A stretch of DNA of 64,000 nt from Stichopus chloronotus. Taxonomy: Eukaryota; Echinodermata; Holothuroidea; Aspidochirotida; Stichopodidae. A program made the translations under genes and the position numbers. Below the pieces are notes generated by a model, which did not search any database, was not told where the DNA came from, and worked only from the letters and a program-made list of their open reading frames with translations. Positions 35,601 through 47,990 of this stretch are shown piece after piece. Location: assembly GCA_021234535.1 (NCBI GenBank), contig CM037850.1, positions 15,065,114-15,129,113 on the forward strand. The letters are read 5' to 3'. Within the stretch, counting starts at the first letter, position 1; each line of letters starts with the position of its first letter.

Positions 35601-38600
35601 AGCAGCACCAAACCCTGATAAGAACTGAAAATGGAGCAGTAAGGACAAAAAAAAAGAAAGAAGATACTTTATATTTTTAAGGTATGCTGTTGATATTTGA
35701 CAATGCGCTTGTTACTCTTCCATGTGAGGTCATCTGATGCTAATACTAAAGTACTGTATATCCATCTTATGTGTGTCTTGATTTAGCTCTGCTAACAGTC
35801 TTAAGTCTTCTTTGCTTTGTATTCATTCCTGCTTAGTGTCTGAGGGTGCTTCAGGAGGTGACTTATAATTATAAGATCAGTCATCCAAGCCCACATATGG
35901 AAGAACTGATTCATCTCCTCATCACAAATGTGTAAGTAGAGCAATGAGTACCTCTCAAGTTATATATTTACTGTGAAAGTTTAGGAGTCACAGTTGACTT
36001 GCATTCTGCTGATCTATTCCTTATTTCTTCTGGTGATTAAAACTTAGGGATTTCTTCCACATGGGTAGTCTCCCCCACAAGGGGAGAAAATTTGACCCCC
36101 GGGGCTGGTGAGGATGGATGGCATTCACTTCAGATGGATTTTATTAACAGCACTTTTCATATCATGCTATACTGCTCTTTAATTTTATTTTCATTTTTCA
36201 TGAGGAATGCTGTACTGGCAGTTGAGAAATGATTCATCTAGCCTATAAAACAGGTGTGATTTCGGGAAAGAATTGAGACCGTAGAAATTTAAGTAATTTA
36301 AAGAGTGATGTCATGCATCTAATGCTAAAGCCACAAATCCAGTTGTTGGTACAGCAAAGAAGGGAAGACTCAAAGTACTCAGAGCAAATATACATAAATT
36401 TAAAATGATAATACTGGGTAGCAATTTTAACGTCAGTTTCAAAGTATTACTTGCTCTACTTGAATGCTCACACCTTGTCATGTTAAGAGACACCACATTT
36501 TTTCTAATAGGTTCAATGGATAATTACACAGTCCAAGTCAGCTATCTTCCTCATACCGATTTCTGTGGCTGAAACACAAAATTGAGACCTTTGTTACGTG
36601 TACATACTCACTTATTAGTGTTCACTTTTCTAAAATTCTTTTGTTTTTGTAATGCAGGTCCCAACCTGAAAATGAAATGACACTACAGAGTCTCGGTCTC
36701 CTGGCCAACCTCTGTCGAGGAAACCATTTTGTCCAGATGCAGATCCGGTCTTACGTAAGTATCTTTCACAAATGGACAAATCGTACGTAGGTGTCTTTGA
36801 CAGGTTGTAGGTAAGGCTCATGGACAGGTGTTTTGTGTTTTTTACATGGTTATCTTTCTCATGTTGTATGCCAGTGCCTTTCAACATCTCTTACATTACC
36901 ACCTTACGTAGATTTGGTGTAGTTTTCGTTGACAGGTTTCATGAAAGTGTCATTCACAGATCATGTTTTGGTACTTTTGAATAAATTTTTGATAATTATT
37001 TTAGTTAGTGTTTATGTAGTTTTCTTTATCAGGTCTTATGGATGCTAAAGGACATCTTTGGAAGAAATCGCTGCAATTAAATAGCAAAACCATCCTGTCT
37101 AACAGACAGTTGGCTTTGAACAAATCAGGCTCTTGTTCTGTACTGCAAAGTTTTCTTTACAGTTTTCTAAAATTGAATCTTTTTCAAACTTTGTAGTTTT
37201 AACATGTACAGTTTCTCATGATTCCAAATTAGAGATAAGGATTTTAAATTTGCTGTCATGACACAATAGACTGCAAGTCTTGCATTTGTGCCAATGACTA
37301 TTTTACCAAAATGTCACCATGGACAGACAGGGAGAGATGTAAAAGGTTCACTTTGTTTGTTCAGGGTATCATGTTGTAAATTTCGACATTTGAAAATCTT
37401 TTTGATCCTAGCTTGTAGTTTTCTTAATTGTTGCTTGAAATTTTTCTCATCTGAAGTTTTTGCACTTCTTCTGTGAAACATTTTATTTTAAGTTCTAAGA
37501 AGAGGATCAAAAGAAGAGATCTTAGCCCTGAAATTTTTGAGTATTGTCAAAGGCTGTGTAACCCATGTTGCATATGTTACTAATTTTACCGTTCGTATTC
37601 AAGCAGTGTTTTTTTTGTTGAATATTTTTAGCCAAACATCAGAGCCATCAACAAGACGCTAATGAAGCTTCTCTCCAGTAGTAGTCTGATGGTCATTGTC
37701 TGTTCTCTCTCGATTCTGACCAGTCTGTGTTTCAACGATGACCTGGGAGAAAAGGTACAAAGGCCTTAAAGATATGGATGGTTTCAAAGTCAGCCATCTA
37801 CCACAAATCAAGTAAAATATTCCAAAACAGTCACTGTGATTTCAAAGTCTTGTTTCATGTTCTTTTGCAATATGTGTAATTTATTATCTTGGGATAAACG
37901 ACAATGTAATGCCAAAAATTACCATGTAGATTTTTATCCATCTTGCTTGAATCCTTGTAACATACTGCATTAATTGCCACATGGAGGTAAGTACCTCAGA
38001 CTTGTTAAGTTGAATGTGTTATGACTCTCTTGTTACACACTGTCAACATGACCCATACTGAAGTAAGTTATATTACCCACAAAGTCATTTTTTTATTGCT
38101 TTTCCTTTGTCAGCTCTTTCAGGGCCGAAACATCACCCAGACGTTCCAACTTATCTTCAATCTACTGCTACACAAAGAGGGTAACTTGACCTGCCAGTAC
38201 ACGGTGGATCTCTTCATTGACCTCATGAAACATGAAAGGATACAGAGAGACTTTGTCAGGTGGGTGGTGTTGACCTTATTGTGTATTGACATCAAGCAGT
38301 TCAAAAGCAAAACAGAAAGTTGTTAGACATTCAAAGGAATCATACTGTGGACTGACAGATGCATAGAAGACACTATAAAGCACACAAACTGGAATTTTCT
38401 CTAAGTTTTTTATCCTGGTAGATGGACTGAAGTTGAAAAGTTTTGGAAAGTTTGCATACAGGAATACACGTTGCTCAGAAGTAAAGCATTTGTGGATTAT
38501 GTTAAACTTTGCAATATTTTGCTAGTATTTGTTTGTGTCTGCCATTGTGGCTTGAATTACATCTTGTTGATCAAATCTCTTTATCAAGATAGGGACTCAC

Positions 38601-41600
38601 AAGTATATTTCATTACAGAAAAGAACAAAGTCTCTTAAAGGTTATTTTTTCTTTGATGTAAACTCTGGTGAAAAATGTGACTCTTCAATCCGATTAATAG
38701 ACACATAATACAAGTGGGTACAGGGAAAGAATTTTGGAAATAAATTAGCTAAGACATCATGTGAGAGGGATTCCTCAACCTACCAAATACCTCCTTCAGA
38801 GTGTTACTGATGAATTTGGATAACCTCAGTATTCTTCGGATTGCAATTACAATGAAGAATAAGTCTTTCTCCAGAAGGGATTAATCACAGATCCAAAAAG
38901 GAATTCTGAATGCCTGATTGATTTCTACAGTAGTAGCGCTTTACATTGACCCTTAAGGCCAGGGGTCGGCAACCTTTGGCCCACGGGCCAAGTACGGGCT
39001 GCCGGTGTCAAGAATCCGGCCCTGGGAGAGCAGTCAAAATCACATACAAAAGGACAATGTGCCATACTGACAAGAACACTTAGCCACAGATGTATGTAAT
39101 GCTTATTGCAACTATCAAATTCCTGTACACACGTCTTGCTTCCAGCTTTTTCAACTACCCCTTTTCCCTCCACTAAGTCGCCAAAGAGTAGGTTGACCTG
39201 AACTCCCAAAATGTTGCCAACCCCTGCTTAAGGATATGAATGCAACTCTCTAATTGAATTAAAACAGCTATCTTTTGACCTGCTGATGGTGAAAAAATGC
39301 ATCACCTTGCTTGGATTACCGTCTTATATAAAATCAAAAATATTTGTCTTCATCACTCATTAAAGTTAGTGGGCAGGATTAGGAAGACTTAACAACAATA
39401 AGTGTACAAGTTGAGATATTGTTGACTAAAATTTTGGGTGATGACATTCCTACCAATGGTGGAAATGTTTTATGGAAATACTGACATTTTGTTTCAAAAT
39501 ATACCTTCAATAACATCAGTAAATGAATGTTGTTGGTATTCTTGACTGACTGGGGTACATTTGATGCTTTCTGCCATTGATCCTGCTTCCCTGGATATTT
39601 TTCTACAGTATATATGCAGAGAGCAATACATGTAACTTGTAAGATCAAACCATGATTTCTCTTACTTTTAGTCACTTAAAAATCTTAAAATCTATATGTA
39701 AATTTTTGCATTTTTTGAGCATGAGGGCAATGTCAACACCTGCAAAGAAGAAATTGTTTACAATGAATGATCTTTCCTTAATATCTTCTTGAAACAGTGA
39801 CTTTGTTAACAATGGTGTGAGATCTTTGCCCACATGCTCTTCCCTAATAAGCCTTTTTGCTTCCTTACTGAAGGCAGGCAAAGAATCTCTGCGATGGGGT
39901 ATTGTGTGTGTATGTGTATGTGATGTCTGGCTTCTCAACACAATGTCTCAAGAAGGGAAAAGTGCTGGAACTTCAATGTTGGTGTGTTGGTAGTCTATTT
40001 CAAGTAGACAATCCCTATTGTTTTTCATGTAGGTCAAAGGTCATTTGAGGTCACCAGAACTTAAAATAGGAAAAAATATTAAGGGAGATATCTCAGCAAC
40101 AAAAGGTTGCTGGAACCTCAAACTCTTACCATTGGTAGCACTTGATAAGTAGATAATGTCCGGATTTTTTATGGGGTCGAAGGTCATATGAGGTCAGCAG
40201 AGGACATAGTTTGAAAATCTTGTAAACACAGTATCTCAAGAAGGGAAAGGTGCTTGAACTTTTAAGTTGATGTGTTGGTAGTCCATTGTGAGTAGATTAT
40301 CCTTATTGATTTTCATGGAGGTTAGAGATCATTTGAGGTCACTAGAGGTTAAAGTATGAAAACCTATTTAGGAATGTATCTCAGCAACTGAATGTAACTA
40401 GCACTTCAGACCGTCAAACTTGGTAGCAGTTGATGTGTAGAAGATATCTGTCAATTGAATTACCCCATGGGAGACTGAGAAAATCATTTGTTACTGATTT
40501 TCAAATGTTAAAATTGTTGAGTTGACAATCTTAGAGATTTGTATACGTCAAAAGCCGACGTTTGTGGACCTACTTTTAGATAACAATTGTATAATACTTT
40601 GGAGAAGTCAATTGTCACATCTTGTCATGACTGACATGTAACAGGATGGACCATTCCCATTCCTTCCCTCTTTGCCAAAAAGTAGATTCATGGCAGATAA
40701 ATGTTGCTAAATAGAATTTGGTCTAGTTTCATGCTTGTCATGAAACTGTTAAAATCCTGTTTTTGTGCCCATTCCAAAAATTCACTTAACATTACCTTTA
40801 CATAGCATTTGAGTTTTATCAGCAACTTATTTGCCACCAACTGCCTGTCAAGATTGAGAAAGTACTTTGTTTTAGTCACCTTTTTCCAACTGAAGTATAC
40901 TTAAGCATGGAAAATATTTTCAGGTTGCCTTTGCAGACTTATAACAACCTTTGGTTGTCGTGAACTTTCTATCCACTTATGAACTTCTTTGGTTACCTTG
41001 TATGGCATTCTTCATTACCACAATTTCATTTGTGGTTTACAGTCTGGTTTTCTGTCTTTCATTTTGATATATTCCCTCCATTTCTCCACTGGTTGCTTTT
41101 GTTCAAAGTGATTAGTGTGTCTTTGGAAAAAAATTTATTTGCAAGGAACTACAAAGTCTGGTTTCTTCTTTACTTTTGGACTTTGAAATCACCCATTGTT
41201 CCAGTTAATTACGATCCTAGTCTTCTATCTTACGGTCCGCAAAATGTTGCTTTATTTTTTTTCATGATTTTTTGTGTGCGAAGACAGACAGTCCAAATGA
41301 CAGCTGGACGGCATGCTGCCTTCGGCATTGTCATCATTCAAACTGTACTGTGTCAGGGGGCAGCCACAGCATTTCAAGGGACTGCTACGTTACGAGAGTG
41401 AACATCTTTTATTCTTATCCTCATATTTTCAGCTTTCGACACCTGGAGGAATCCATGAGGTTAACAGCTGGATTGTTGAGTAAAAGTCAAACAAAAGATC
41501 TTTGCAAGGTTGGTTCAGTTTACTTAATAGAAAATGAGTTTCATTAATATTTCACATATCCCTAAATAGTAATTTTCTATTATACTTTATTCCAATATAA

Positions 41601-44359
41601 AATTGAAAAATACCAGGTATTATTACATACCAGGTATTATCACATACCAGGTGTTATTAATTACCAGCAGCATCATGCTAGAACTTGAAAATACTGGAAA
41701 CATGAGGCAGGTTATAGAAGAGTTGTGTTGTAGTGTAATAATGTACAGCTGCGAAATCGGTACTCAATGCACTGAAGAAAAGAAGGAATAAAAAAACTTT
41801 CTAATGAGGAAGTGAGACCAAAAATGTAGTTATTGTATATCAATGTTTATTGCATTTACTGTATTAATCTGTGTGATAAGTCTAAATTCTGTTCAAATGT
41901 CAGTGTCCATTAATCATGTTACCTGGATAAAAGTACATGCTAGGTAAGACTTTGATACACTGAAGATGGTTGGAAACTTTACCTCTCTTTTCTCTCTTTC
42001 TCTATAGGTTATAGAATTTTTCTTGGCAGCTTTCAAGATTCCTGACCTGAGATCGATGCTTCTCAAGTTATTTGTTAAGAGTGGCGAAGACAAATCACTT
42101 GTTACACCTCTGACACAGTTAATCATGCTAGGCCAAAAACCGCTCACAGTGGGAAGTTCGTTGCCAGTTCTATCTCTTAAACTCCTCTATGAAGTCTATG
42201 AGGTCAGTTGCACAGTAAATATTTTTTCCTTCAGTAGCCACTTATCTTTGGCAAGATCCAGCAAGATTCAACTAGTCACACTCTGTTAGGTATCTCTGTC
42301 CTCTGCTCCCAGTAAGGCTGCTTGCTACACCCAATCGCCATTTTGGAAGTGTATGACGTATTACATGCACCGGCATGTGACATGTGGAGGTGCATTTGTG
42401 ACGTCACAAATCACATAATTTTGCAACAACATGGCGACTTGCGAGTGAATAGAATGTATGTTCATAAAAACTTCATATTTTCTTGGATGTGAATTTATTG
42501 TACTACTGATTAGTGTCTTATTGTTTGGAAAACTATATTTGAAGTATCAGGACTATCTGGGAGGCTGTAGAACGGTTTTCCTTTAAGACTGGGAGAGTAA
42601 AAAATAGTCTAACAAGTAGACTAATTGAGCAAAATCAATTGTCCCTTACCCACTCTAAAGTGCCCAGTATGAAGATTACTGATGGGCAATGCAAGCTCTT
42701 TTCGATAGCTTGTCACAAAAATTGTTTGTCGTTGTCAGGTGGACACATGTATTGAATTTGCAGTCAAAACAATATCAATGTGCATCCATTTTTGGTTTCG
42801 ATGAAATCGTAACCTTTGTAATCACGTTCAGTGTATGTGAGTGTGTCTGCATGTGTGTTTGTGATGCATACCTTGTGAACATGGTATCTTAAGGAGGGAA
42901 GCTTGGACAGATCTCTTAGTTAGTACATAGGTGTACCACATTGAGTACAAGAACCCTATTGTCTTTGGTGGAGGCCAAATATCATTTGGGGTAAACAGTG
43001 GTCAAACTGTGAAAACCCTCTAAACATGATATCTCAAGAAGTCAAATGTCATATGTGGTATGTAAATGTACCAAAGGTCATTTGAGGTCAATAGGGGTAA
43101 ATTTGTGAAAATATTGTAAACATGATATCTCAAGGAGGAAAAGTTTTGGGGAGATCTTCCATTAAGAATCAAGGTGTATTTCATTGAGTGTACAAGAATT
43201 CCATTGTCTTTGGTGAAGGTCAGAGGCCATTTGAGGTCAGCAGGGTCACATGAAATTGTTGTAACCGTCATATCTCAAGAAGGAAAGCTTTGACAGATGC
43301 CTTGTGCAGTATGTAGTTGTATCTCATTGAGTGCAAGAGCCATTTGGTCTTTAATGGAGGTCAAAGGTCATTCAATGTCACAGCCGCTGGTACAGAGCTC
43401 ATATTTGATATAAAGCATATCTGCTATGATGTCAGATTCAGAAAAAAGTGCTGGTAATCAGGTCATCGAAAGCACAATGCATTTGTGCATTCTGGTTTGT
43501 TGATGGTATTGTTTTTTTTTTTGTTTCTTACTCTAGGAATGGATGAATTCTGACTGTCCATTCGAGGTGGATCATGATGGTCTTATCAATCTCATTGCTT
43601 GTAACCTATCACCACCAGCAAGGAAAGAGGAGTCACTTCAACATTTACAATATCAACATTTACAATATCAATGGACTATTTGCACCATACAGCTAGTTCA
43701 TCATATCCTTTGTTTGACAAATGATGATTATTTTTTCGTGTTAAAAGAAAAGCTCTGCCCAAGATTCCAAATTTTTATTATGTGGTTATTATTTTAATGT
43801 GGTTAGGATTCATTTCTTAGGATGATGAAAATTCATAAACATTGAATGTAAACATCTGATTGACAGATATTGTTTTGGAAAGAAATCCTGATGGATGAGG
43901 ATACCCCTGTCATCTCATCATTTTCTTATAATTCTACTGTCTACTTGATTTACACTCATTGTTGAGATGGTGGATCTAAGTTTCAGATTTGATGTAGAAA
44001 CCAACTGGTGTTCAGCAGGTCTCCTTTCATCTTCTTTAATACTTCTTGGATGCAGCTGAATTTGTGTGAACACTTAAAAAAACTCATCTTTATTGGTGTC
44101 ACATCTTTATTGGTGTGCAATAGATGTTAATAGCCAAATTCAGACAACTACCTTATCAGCCTGCTTTTGTGCAACAAAGGAATCATTTTCTGGCTTCCTT
44201 GATGATCTGTCATATACGTATCTCTGAAGATGTAGATTTGAAGGGGAAAATAGCAGTAGCTCTGGACATTCAAGGACTGCATGATATCATCAGAAATCAG
44301 CTGGAAGTTAATGAGATCGTCTCTCTTCAGACAAAGACACTGGTGGTCTCAGAATGCAG
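32533..44359 (+). CDS. CIP2A: CIP2A-like protein (inhibitor of PP2A), N-terminal half, eleven exons
   Basis: Eleven spliced segments align in order with the armadillo-type N-terminal half of vertebrate CIP2A. Clear anchors are LGLLANLCR (exon 5), SLSILTSL followed by LGEK (exon 6) and RNITQTFQLIFN (exon 7). Proposed exons: 32533-32631, 33008-33161, 35011-35126, 35837-35931, 36658-36754, 37632-37754, 38114-38259, 41433-41508, 42008-42202, 43537-about 43695, 44124-44359. Reading phases agree at every junction up to exon 9. CIP2A is known to bind PP2A B56 subunits, stabilise MYC and act with TOPBP1 in mitosis. The coiled-coil C-terminal half (about half of the human protein) is not found before PATL1 begins; it may be in the N gap, too diverged to see, or absent. 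Start: the ATG opens a segment matching human residue 1 onward. Confidence 0.85.
33008..33161 (+). CDS. CIP2A: CIP2A exon 2
   Basis: Acceptor TTCACAG, donor GTAGGT, ends in phase 1. SSDCLSGVVKLLNSP corresponds to the human TSECLSCLVELLEDP region. Confidence 0.85.
35011..35126 (+). CDS. CIP2A: CIP2A exon 3
   Basis: Acceptor TTCATTTCAG, donor GTGAGC, restores phase 0. The VYNLPAALA stretch matches human TYNLNSVLA. Confidence 0.85.
35837..35931 (+). CDS. CIP2A: CIP2A exon 4
   Basis: CLRVLQEVTYNYKI matches human CIQLLQKLTYNVKI. Donor GTAAGT, ends in phase 2. Confidence 0.9.
36658..36754 (+). CDS. CIP2A: CIP2A exon 5
   Basis: SLGLLANLCRGN is nearly identical to the vertebrate armadillo repeat CLGLLANLCRHN. 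Acceptor AATGCAG, donor GTAAGT, ends phase 0. Confidence 0.92.
37632..37754 (+). CDS. CIP2A: CIP2A exon 6
   Basis: Encodes LMKLLSSSSLMVIVCSLSIL through DDLGEK, matching the human LITLLAHSSL ... EEVGEK helices. 41 codons, phase 0 at both ends. Confidence 0.92.
38114..38259 (+). CDS. CIP2A: CIP2A exon 7
   Basis: LFQGRNITQTFQLIFNLLL is the strongest CIP2A match in the window (human LFHARNIHQTFQLIFNILI). Donor GTGGGT, ends phase 2. Confidence 0.95.
38960..39226. mobile_element. hAT-type MITE in CIP2A intron 7
   Basis: 267 bp with ends CAGGGGTCGGCAACCTTTGG and, reverse-complemented from the right, CAGGGGTTGGCAACATTTTG. Flanking 8-mers CTTAAGGC and CTTAAGGA differ at one base, matching the 8-bp target duplication of hAT elements. 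The CAGGGGT..GCAAC terminus is typical of that superfamily. No coding capacity. Confidence 0.85.
39857..40450 (+). repeat. Family B repeat, copy 2, in CIP2A intron 7
   Basis: Starts with a decayed hairpin (TTCCTTACTGAAGGCAGGCA) and a TG tract, then about four diverged units with ATCTCAAGAAGGGAAA or ATCTCAGCAAC starts. The first unit has AGGTCAAAGGTCA (40031-40043), four bases, and a third AGGTCA (40048-40053). Later units carry decayed versions such as GGTCGAAGGTCA. Confidence 0.75.
41433..41508 (+). CDS. CIP2A: CIP2A exon 8
   Basis: SFRHLEESMRLTAGLLSK matches human RYEHFSSCLHQVLGLLNG. Acceptor ATATTTTCAG, donor GTTGGT. The preceding 3.2-kb intron carries a hAT-type MITE and a family B repeat. 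Confidence 0.85.
41611..41665 (+). repeat. 17-bp tandem repeat, three copies
   Basis: Units TACCAGGTATTATTACA, TACCAGGTATTATCACA and a third with two changes begin at 41611, 41628 and 41645, in CIP2A intron 8. Confidence 0.85.
42008..42202 (+). CDS. CIP2A: CIP2A exon 9
   Basis: 65 codons, VIEFFLAAFKIPDLRSMLLK to LKLLYEVYE. The human counterpart runs from VLELLLAFC to LELFKEIFE. Phase 0 on both sides. Confidence 0.88.
42394..42411. promoter_or_regulatory. 18-bp perfect palindrome containing a consensus CRE
   Basis: ATTTGTGACGTCACAAAT reads the same on both strands and contains TGACGTCA, the CREB/ATF site. Nearby are CGCCATTTTGG and AACATGGCGAC, which resemble YY1 sites. All lie in CIP2A intron 9; activity is unknown. 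Confidence 0.4.
42830..43400 (+). repeat. Family B repeat, copy 3, in CIP2A intron 9
   Basis: TG-rich start (about 42830-42865) followed by about four diverged units. An exact DR1 (AGGTCAAAGGTCA) is at 43358-43370. At 43075-43090 two AGGTCA half-sites are separated by four bases (DR4). No hairpin start was seen. Confidence 0.7.
43537..43695 (+). CDS. CIP2A: CIP2A exon 10 (3' boundary uncertain)
   Basis: Acceptor CTTACTCTAG. EWMNSDCPFEVDHDGLINLI continues the armadillo region. A 15-base in-frame duplication gives HLQYQHLQYQ. The donor is weak: GTTCAT at 43696 keeps phase 0, but the frame stays open to 43797 and GTGTTA at 43739 is another option. Confidence 0.6.
44124..44359 (+). CDS. CIP2A: CIP2A exon 11 (probable)
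   Basis: Acceptor GTGTGCAATAG, good donor GTGAGG. LKGKIAVALDIQGLHDIIRN compares with human [20 protein letters not shown]. This is the last recognisable exon of the gene and ends in phase 2, so at least one more exon must follow. Confidence 0.65.
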
Positions 44360-47300
44360 GTGAGGTTGGAAATGAAAGATATCCTTTATATGAAGATGCT
44401 GGTTATCTCAGAGTTCAGAAGTTGTGAATAAGATTGTATTCAGAGGCACATTGTTAGCAGACCTACACATTATAGTATAGGAAATCATTGTTCATCACAT
44501 AATACACAGGTTGTCTTAGAAAGCTGATATGAGCTGACCTTCATTGTCTATAGTCAAGGATAGACAGAGATTTTATCACATCACACTAAACTTGCAGGTG
44601 AGTTTTTACCAGATTGCCTGCAATTGCAGTAGTAGTCCGTTCTGGTTGACAAAAACGTTGGGGGCAAAATTGTCAGCAACTGTGGCAAGTGTCAGGTGAA
44701 AGATACAGATTGTCGTGCCGCAAACAGCTGACGATTTACCCTCAAAAAGGTCGGGTGATTTTTAAGTTTGCAGATTTTGCACATGTTGAAATGATAACCT
44801 CTGATTGGCTTGGGAGAGTCTCGAAAGTTTACAAATTATGACAGTGTAGCTAACAATTCTACGGCAGTTAGTTGATGGTCTTAAATTTGTTACCGAGTTT
44901 ATAGTTGTGATAAGGTTCATGTGCATACTAGAAGAGAATCCATTTTTTTTTGTTAAAATCAACAGGTGATGACTCCACAATTACAACTTTCTAATTGATT
45001 GTGCATTCATATCACCTTTTTGGTTCCTTGCACCAGCAAAGGAACCTATGCAGTCAGGTTGGTGTGTGTGTGTATGTGTGTGCATCTGTGACACTTGCTT
45101 ATGTATGCTCTAACTCAATAGGGGAAAGTGGAATGAAAGTCTAACTTGGTCTGTCGGTTTGCCATATTGAGAAGGAGTTTTTGGTAGAGGTCAAAGGTCA
45201 TCTGGGGACACTGTGGGCAAAACTGTCTGTCTCTGTGACACTTGCTTGTGTACGCTCTAACTCAAGAGGAGAAAGTCAAATGAAAGTCACACTCAGTATG
45301 TAGGTTCACCATATTGGAAAACTGTGCCCTATTGTTTTTGGTGGAGATGAAAGGTCATCTGGAGACACTGGGGGCAAAACTCTGAAACTCTGGTATCCTT
45401 GTTATGCTATGGATGCTTGTATGTTTCATCAGTCCCCCTCTAGTAAATCATGGAAGTACTGCTTGGGGCAGCAGACTCATGATCAAATAAATAAGCAGCA
45501 GTGCTGTTGGAAGTACTGCCGGTGGTCACACCAGACCAAGTTTTGGCTGGATCAGTTTACGTCCTCTTCCTCCAGTGCTGATGTGTGCATTCATGTAAAT
45601 GGCTTTTAATTAGTGAGGAGGGCAAGACCTAATAAAAGGAAACAAGACAGTTGATGCTCTTACAAGTGGAAATTAGACTCCAGGAGTTCCCTCCAGGGCA
45701 TATACTGTCAGTGTCGGATGGACTTTAAAGGGGCATAGATGTGATAAGCCTTATTACAATTTTGCGGAACCCCTTCTTTAGGGCTTTGAATGAAAGATTC
45801 ACAGCTGTTTGTGCTATGTAAAATGAATAAGATATTGCTGTATATTGTAGGAATCAACATCTTCACTTCATTGCATTACTTGAAATGTTTTTTTTTTTTA
45901 TATTTGAACTTCAGCATATTATTTTACAGGATGTATATTCAAAGTACAAGGAACCGTAGTGCTCTGGGCCTGTTGTGAAATCATGCAAAATACTTCTTCT
46001 CTTACAGATTGTGTATAACAGTGTTGATGGTGGGTCACATAAGTGCTATGGAAGTGGTTTCATCTGGGTACATGTCTGGGTAAATGTTTGTCATGTTTGG
46101 GGTCCAATGTCTGAAATGGGCCAATTTATTAAAGCATGAAATATCTTTCTTTCTCTACAGGTTTTCTGTTACAAAAGTGAGGGTTCATGGTCAGAAATGG
46201 GTGGTATGGGCTATTGTACAAAATAATGGAAAATGCTCCTTTTACTTCATAATTTACATTATATACTGCACATCTGTGCAAAGAACCACAGTGCCCTTGG
46301 GCTCTTGTTATACTTTACTGTTTATGTGGAATTTTCACTACTGGGGTAGGAATTAAGCTAATCTTTCTTTTCTTTTTACTGTTGTGGATAACACTACCTG
46401 CATAATGTGTACATTTACCAGTTGTCCAAGGAAAACCAAAACTTAAAAATTATGCATAAGTAGAAGCTTGGAGGAAAATCAAAATCTATTTAATAGCTCA
46501 GAAATTAGCCCTGAATGAAAGTCCCATTTTACAAAATGCTTCTGTGTTGACAGTCATAAGTTACTTTGGTATCTTGACATGTTTTACCATTGCTGCATTA
46601 AATTGGTGCAACTAGCCTAGCTGTTGAATTACCTACATCTACATGTTTTGATGTAACTGCTGCCGACCACAGATAGGATACGCAATAAAAGCAGGCCAAG
46701 TTGTTCACGTTGCATCTAGGCCCACAAAGTATATTGCCAGTCATGCATTTGTGTTAGTTGTAAGCTTAGCAGCTAGCTTGACCTTTAGTTTGTATAGTAA
46801 TCCCTTTATAGGCAGCCTTTGCGGCAATCCCATAGCAAGATGCTTTTGGTTACTCAAAAATTCTATTAATCTTTTCATCAAAATATCGGTCACAAAGACG
46901 GGACACTTTAGAAGGAGTAGCCAGCACAGCTTGTAGTACTTTCAGAAATGGATACGTCTCTTCCCAACCAAAGGCAAAGTGACTTTTCTTTGTGCACCAT
47001 AGACAGAAAAAAAAAACAATCTGGGAAGCACCCAGATTTTTCTTTTTTTTTTAGATGTGTGAGCATTACTGCATTAGGGAACGCTCCGTATTCTGTAGTA
47101 TAGACCTACCTTGAGCATATGGCTTACATGTAACCAGTGAGAGGGGAGGGGGGATCAAATACTTCCAAAAAACTTCTCAAGATCGCGTGGCTGTCATGTT
47201 GTGCAAGTTAGTGACATTAGTAGGGGATGTAAGCTGGTTTGAGTCTGTAGGGTTATATGTTGATATGATGGAATCTCTGACTGATCACTGCCCTGGGGAA

Positions 47301-47776
47301 GGGACACAATTTTGAAAATGTTGCAAATTGTAGAGTTGACCAGATGCTAAACCGTGCATGTTTTATTTTAGATGTGAACTGAATATATCTCCTTGAGTTC
47401 CAGTGTCAACTGCCCAGTGTCAATCACTCTTCTACTTCGTGTTGATATTCTTACTACTCCAGTCTTTGGAATAGACTGTCAATCCGACACTTTTTGAGTG
47501 TCTTGTACAGCAGAGACTTTATGGTAATGCGTTTACAAGCACCTTTGCTCAGTTTGTCTGCTCAACCATTCCTTTTACTTAGTGTATATAAGCATCGGTT
47601 GGAATTAACTGACACCTCTGATGAAGTCATTGTTGTGGGTGAAACCGGTGCAGCTTAATACTCTCATGAATAGATGTGAATCTTCACATTTTTTTTTATT
47701 AAAGCTTTCACAGAAAGACAAATTATTACTGAACTTGCATAATAGAAACAAACAGATGTTGAATGCCCCTAATGGC
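44360..47776. other. Gap between recognisable CIP2A and the N run
   Basis: No exon resembling the CIP2A coiled-coil half is visible. Apart from the family B repeat at 45021-45405, the sequence is AT-rich with short meaningless frames. The short open frames around 45409, 46084 and 46751 have no domain or splice support. Confidence 0.45.
45021..45405 (+). repeat. Family B repeat, copy 4, between CIP2A and PATL1
   Basis: Hairpin start GGTTCCTT / AAGGAACC (45023-45046), TG tract, then two units containing CTGTGACACTTGCTT. The first has an exact AGGTCAAAGGTCA (45188-45200), the second a decayed GATGAAAGGTCA. Confidence 0.75.
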
Positions 47777-47876
47777 NNNNNNNNNNNNNNNNNNNNNNNN
47801 NNNNNNNNNNNNNNNNNNNNNNNNNNNNNNNNNNNNNNNNNNNNNNNNNNNNNNNNNNNNNNNNNNNNNNNNNNNN
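47777..47876. other. Assembly gap (100 N)
   Basis: Exactly 100 N, the usual placeholder for a gap of unknown size. It falls between the recognisable parts of CIP2A and PATL1, so exons of either gene could be missing here. Confidence 0.98.
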
Positions 47877-47990
47877 AAGGCTTTAATTTACAACTTATAA
47901 CAGTAGCAGTTGAACAAGAAACACACCATGAAGCCCTCAAAGTAGATTGTGTACAGCAACATAGCACTTTAAAATGTATGGCTATATTTA

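Noticed and set aside
41272..41400. Open frame just before CIP2A exon 8 as extra coding sequence
   Set aside because: It has no CIP2A similarity, and exon 7 joins exon 8 in phase without it.
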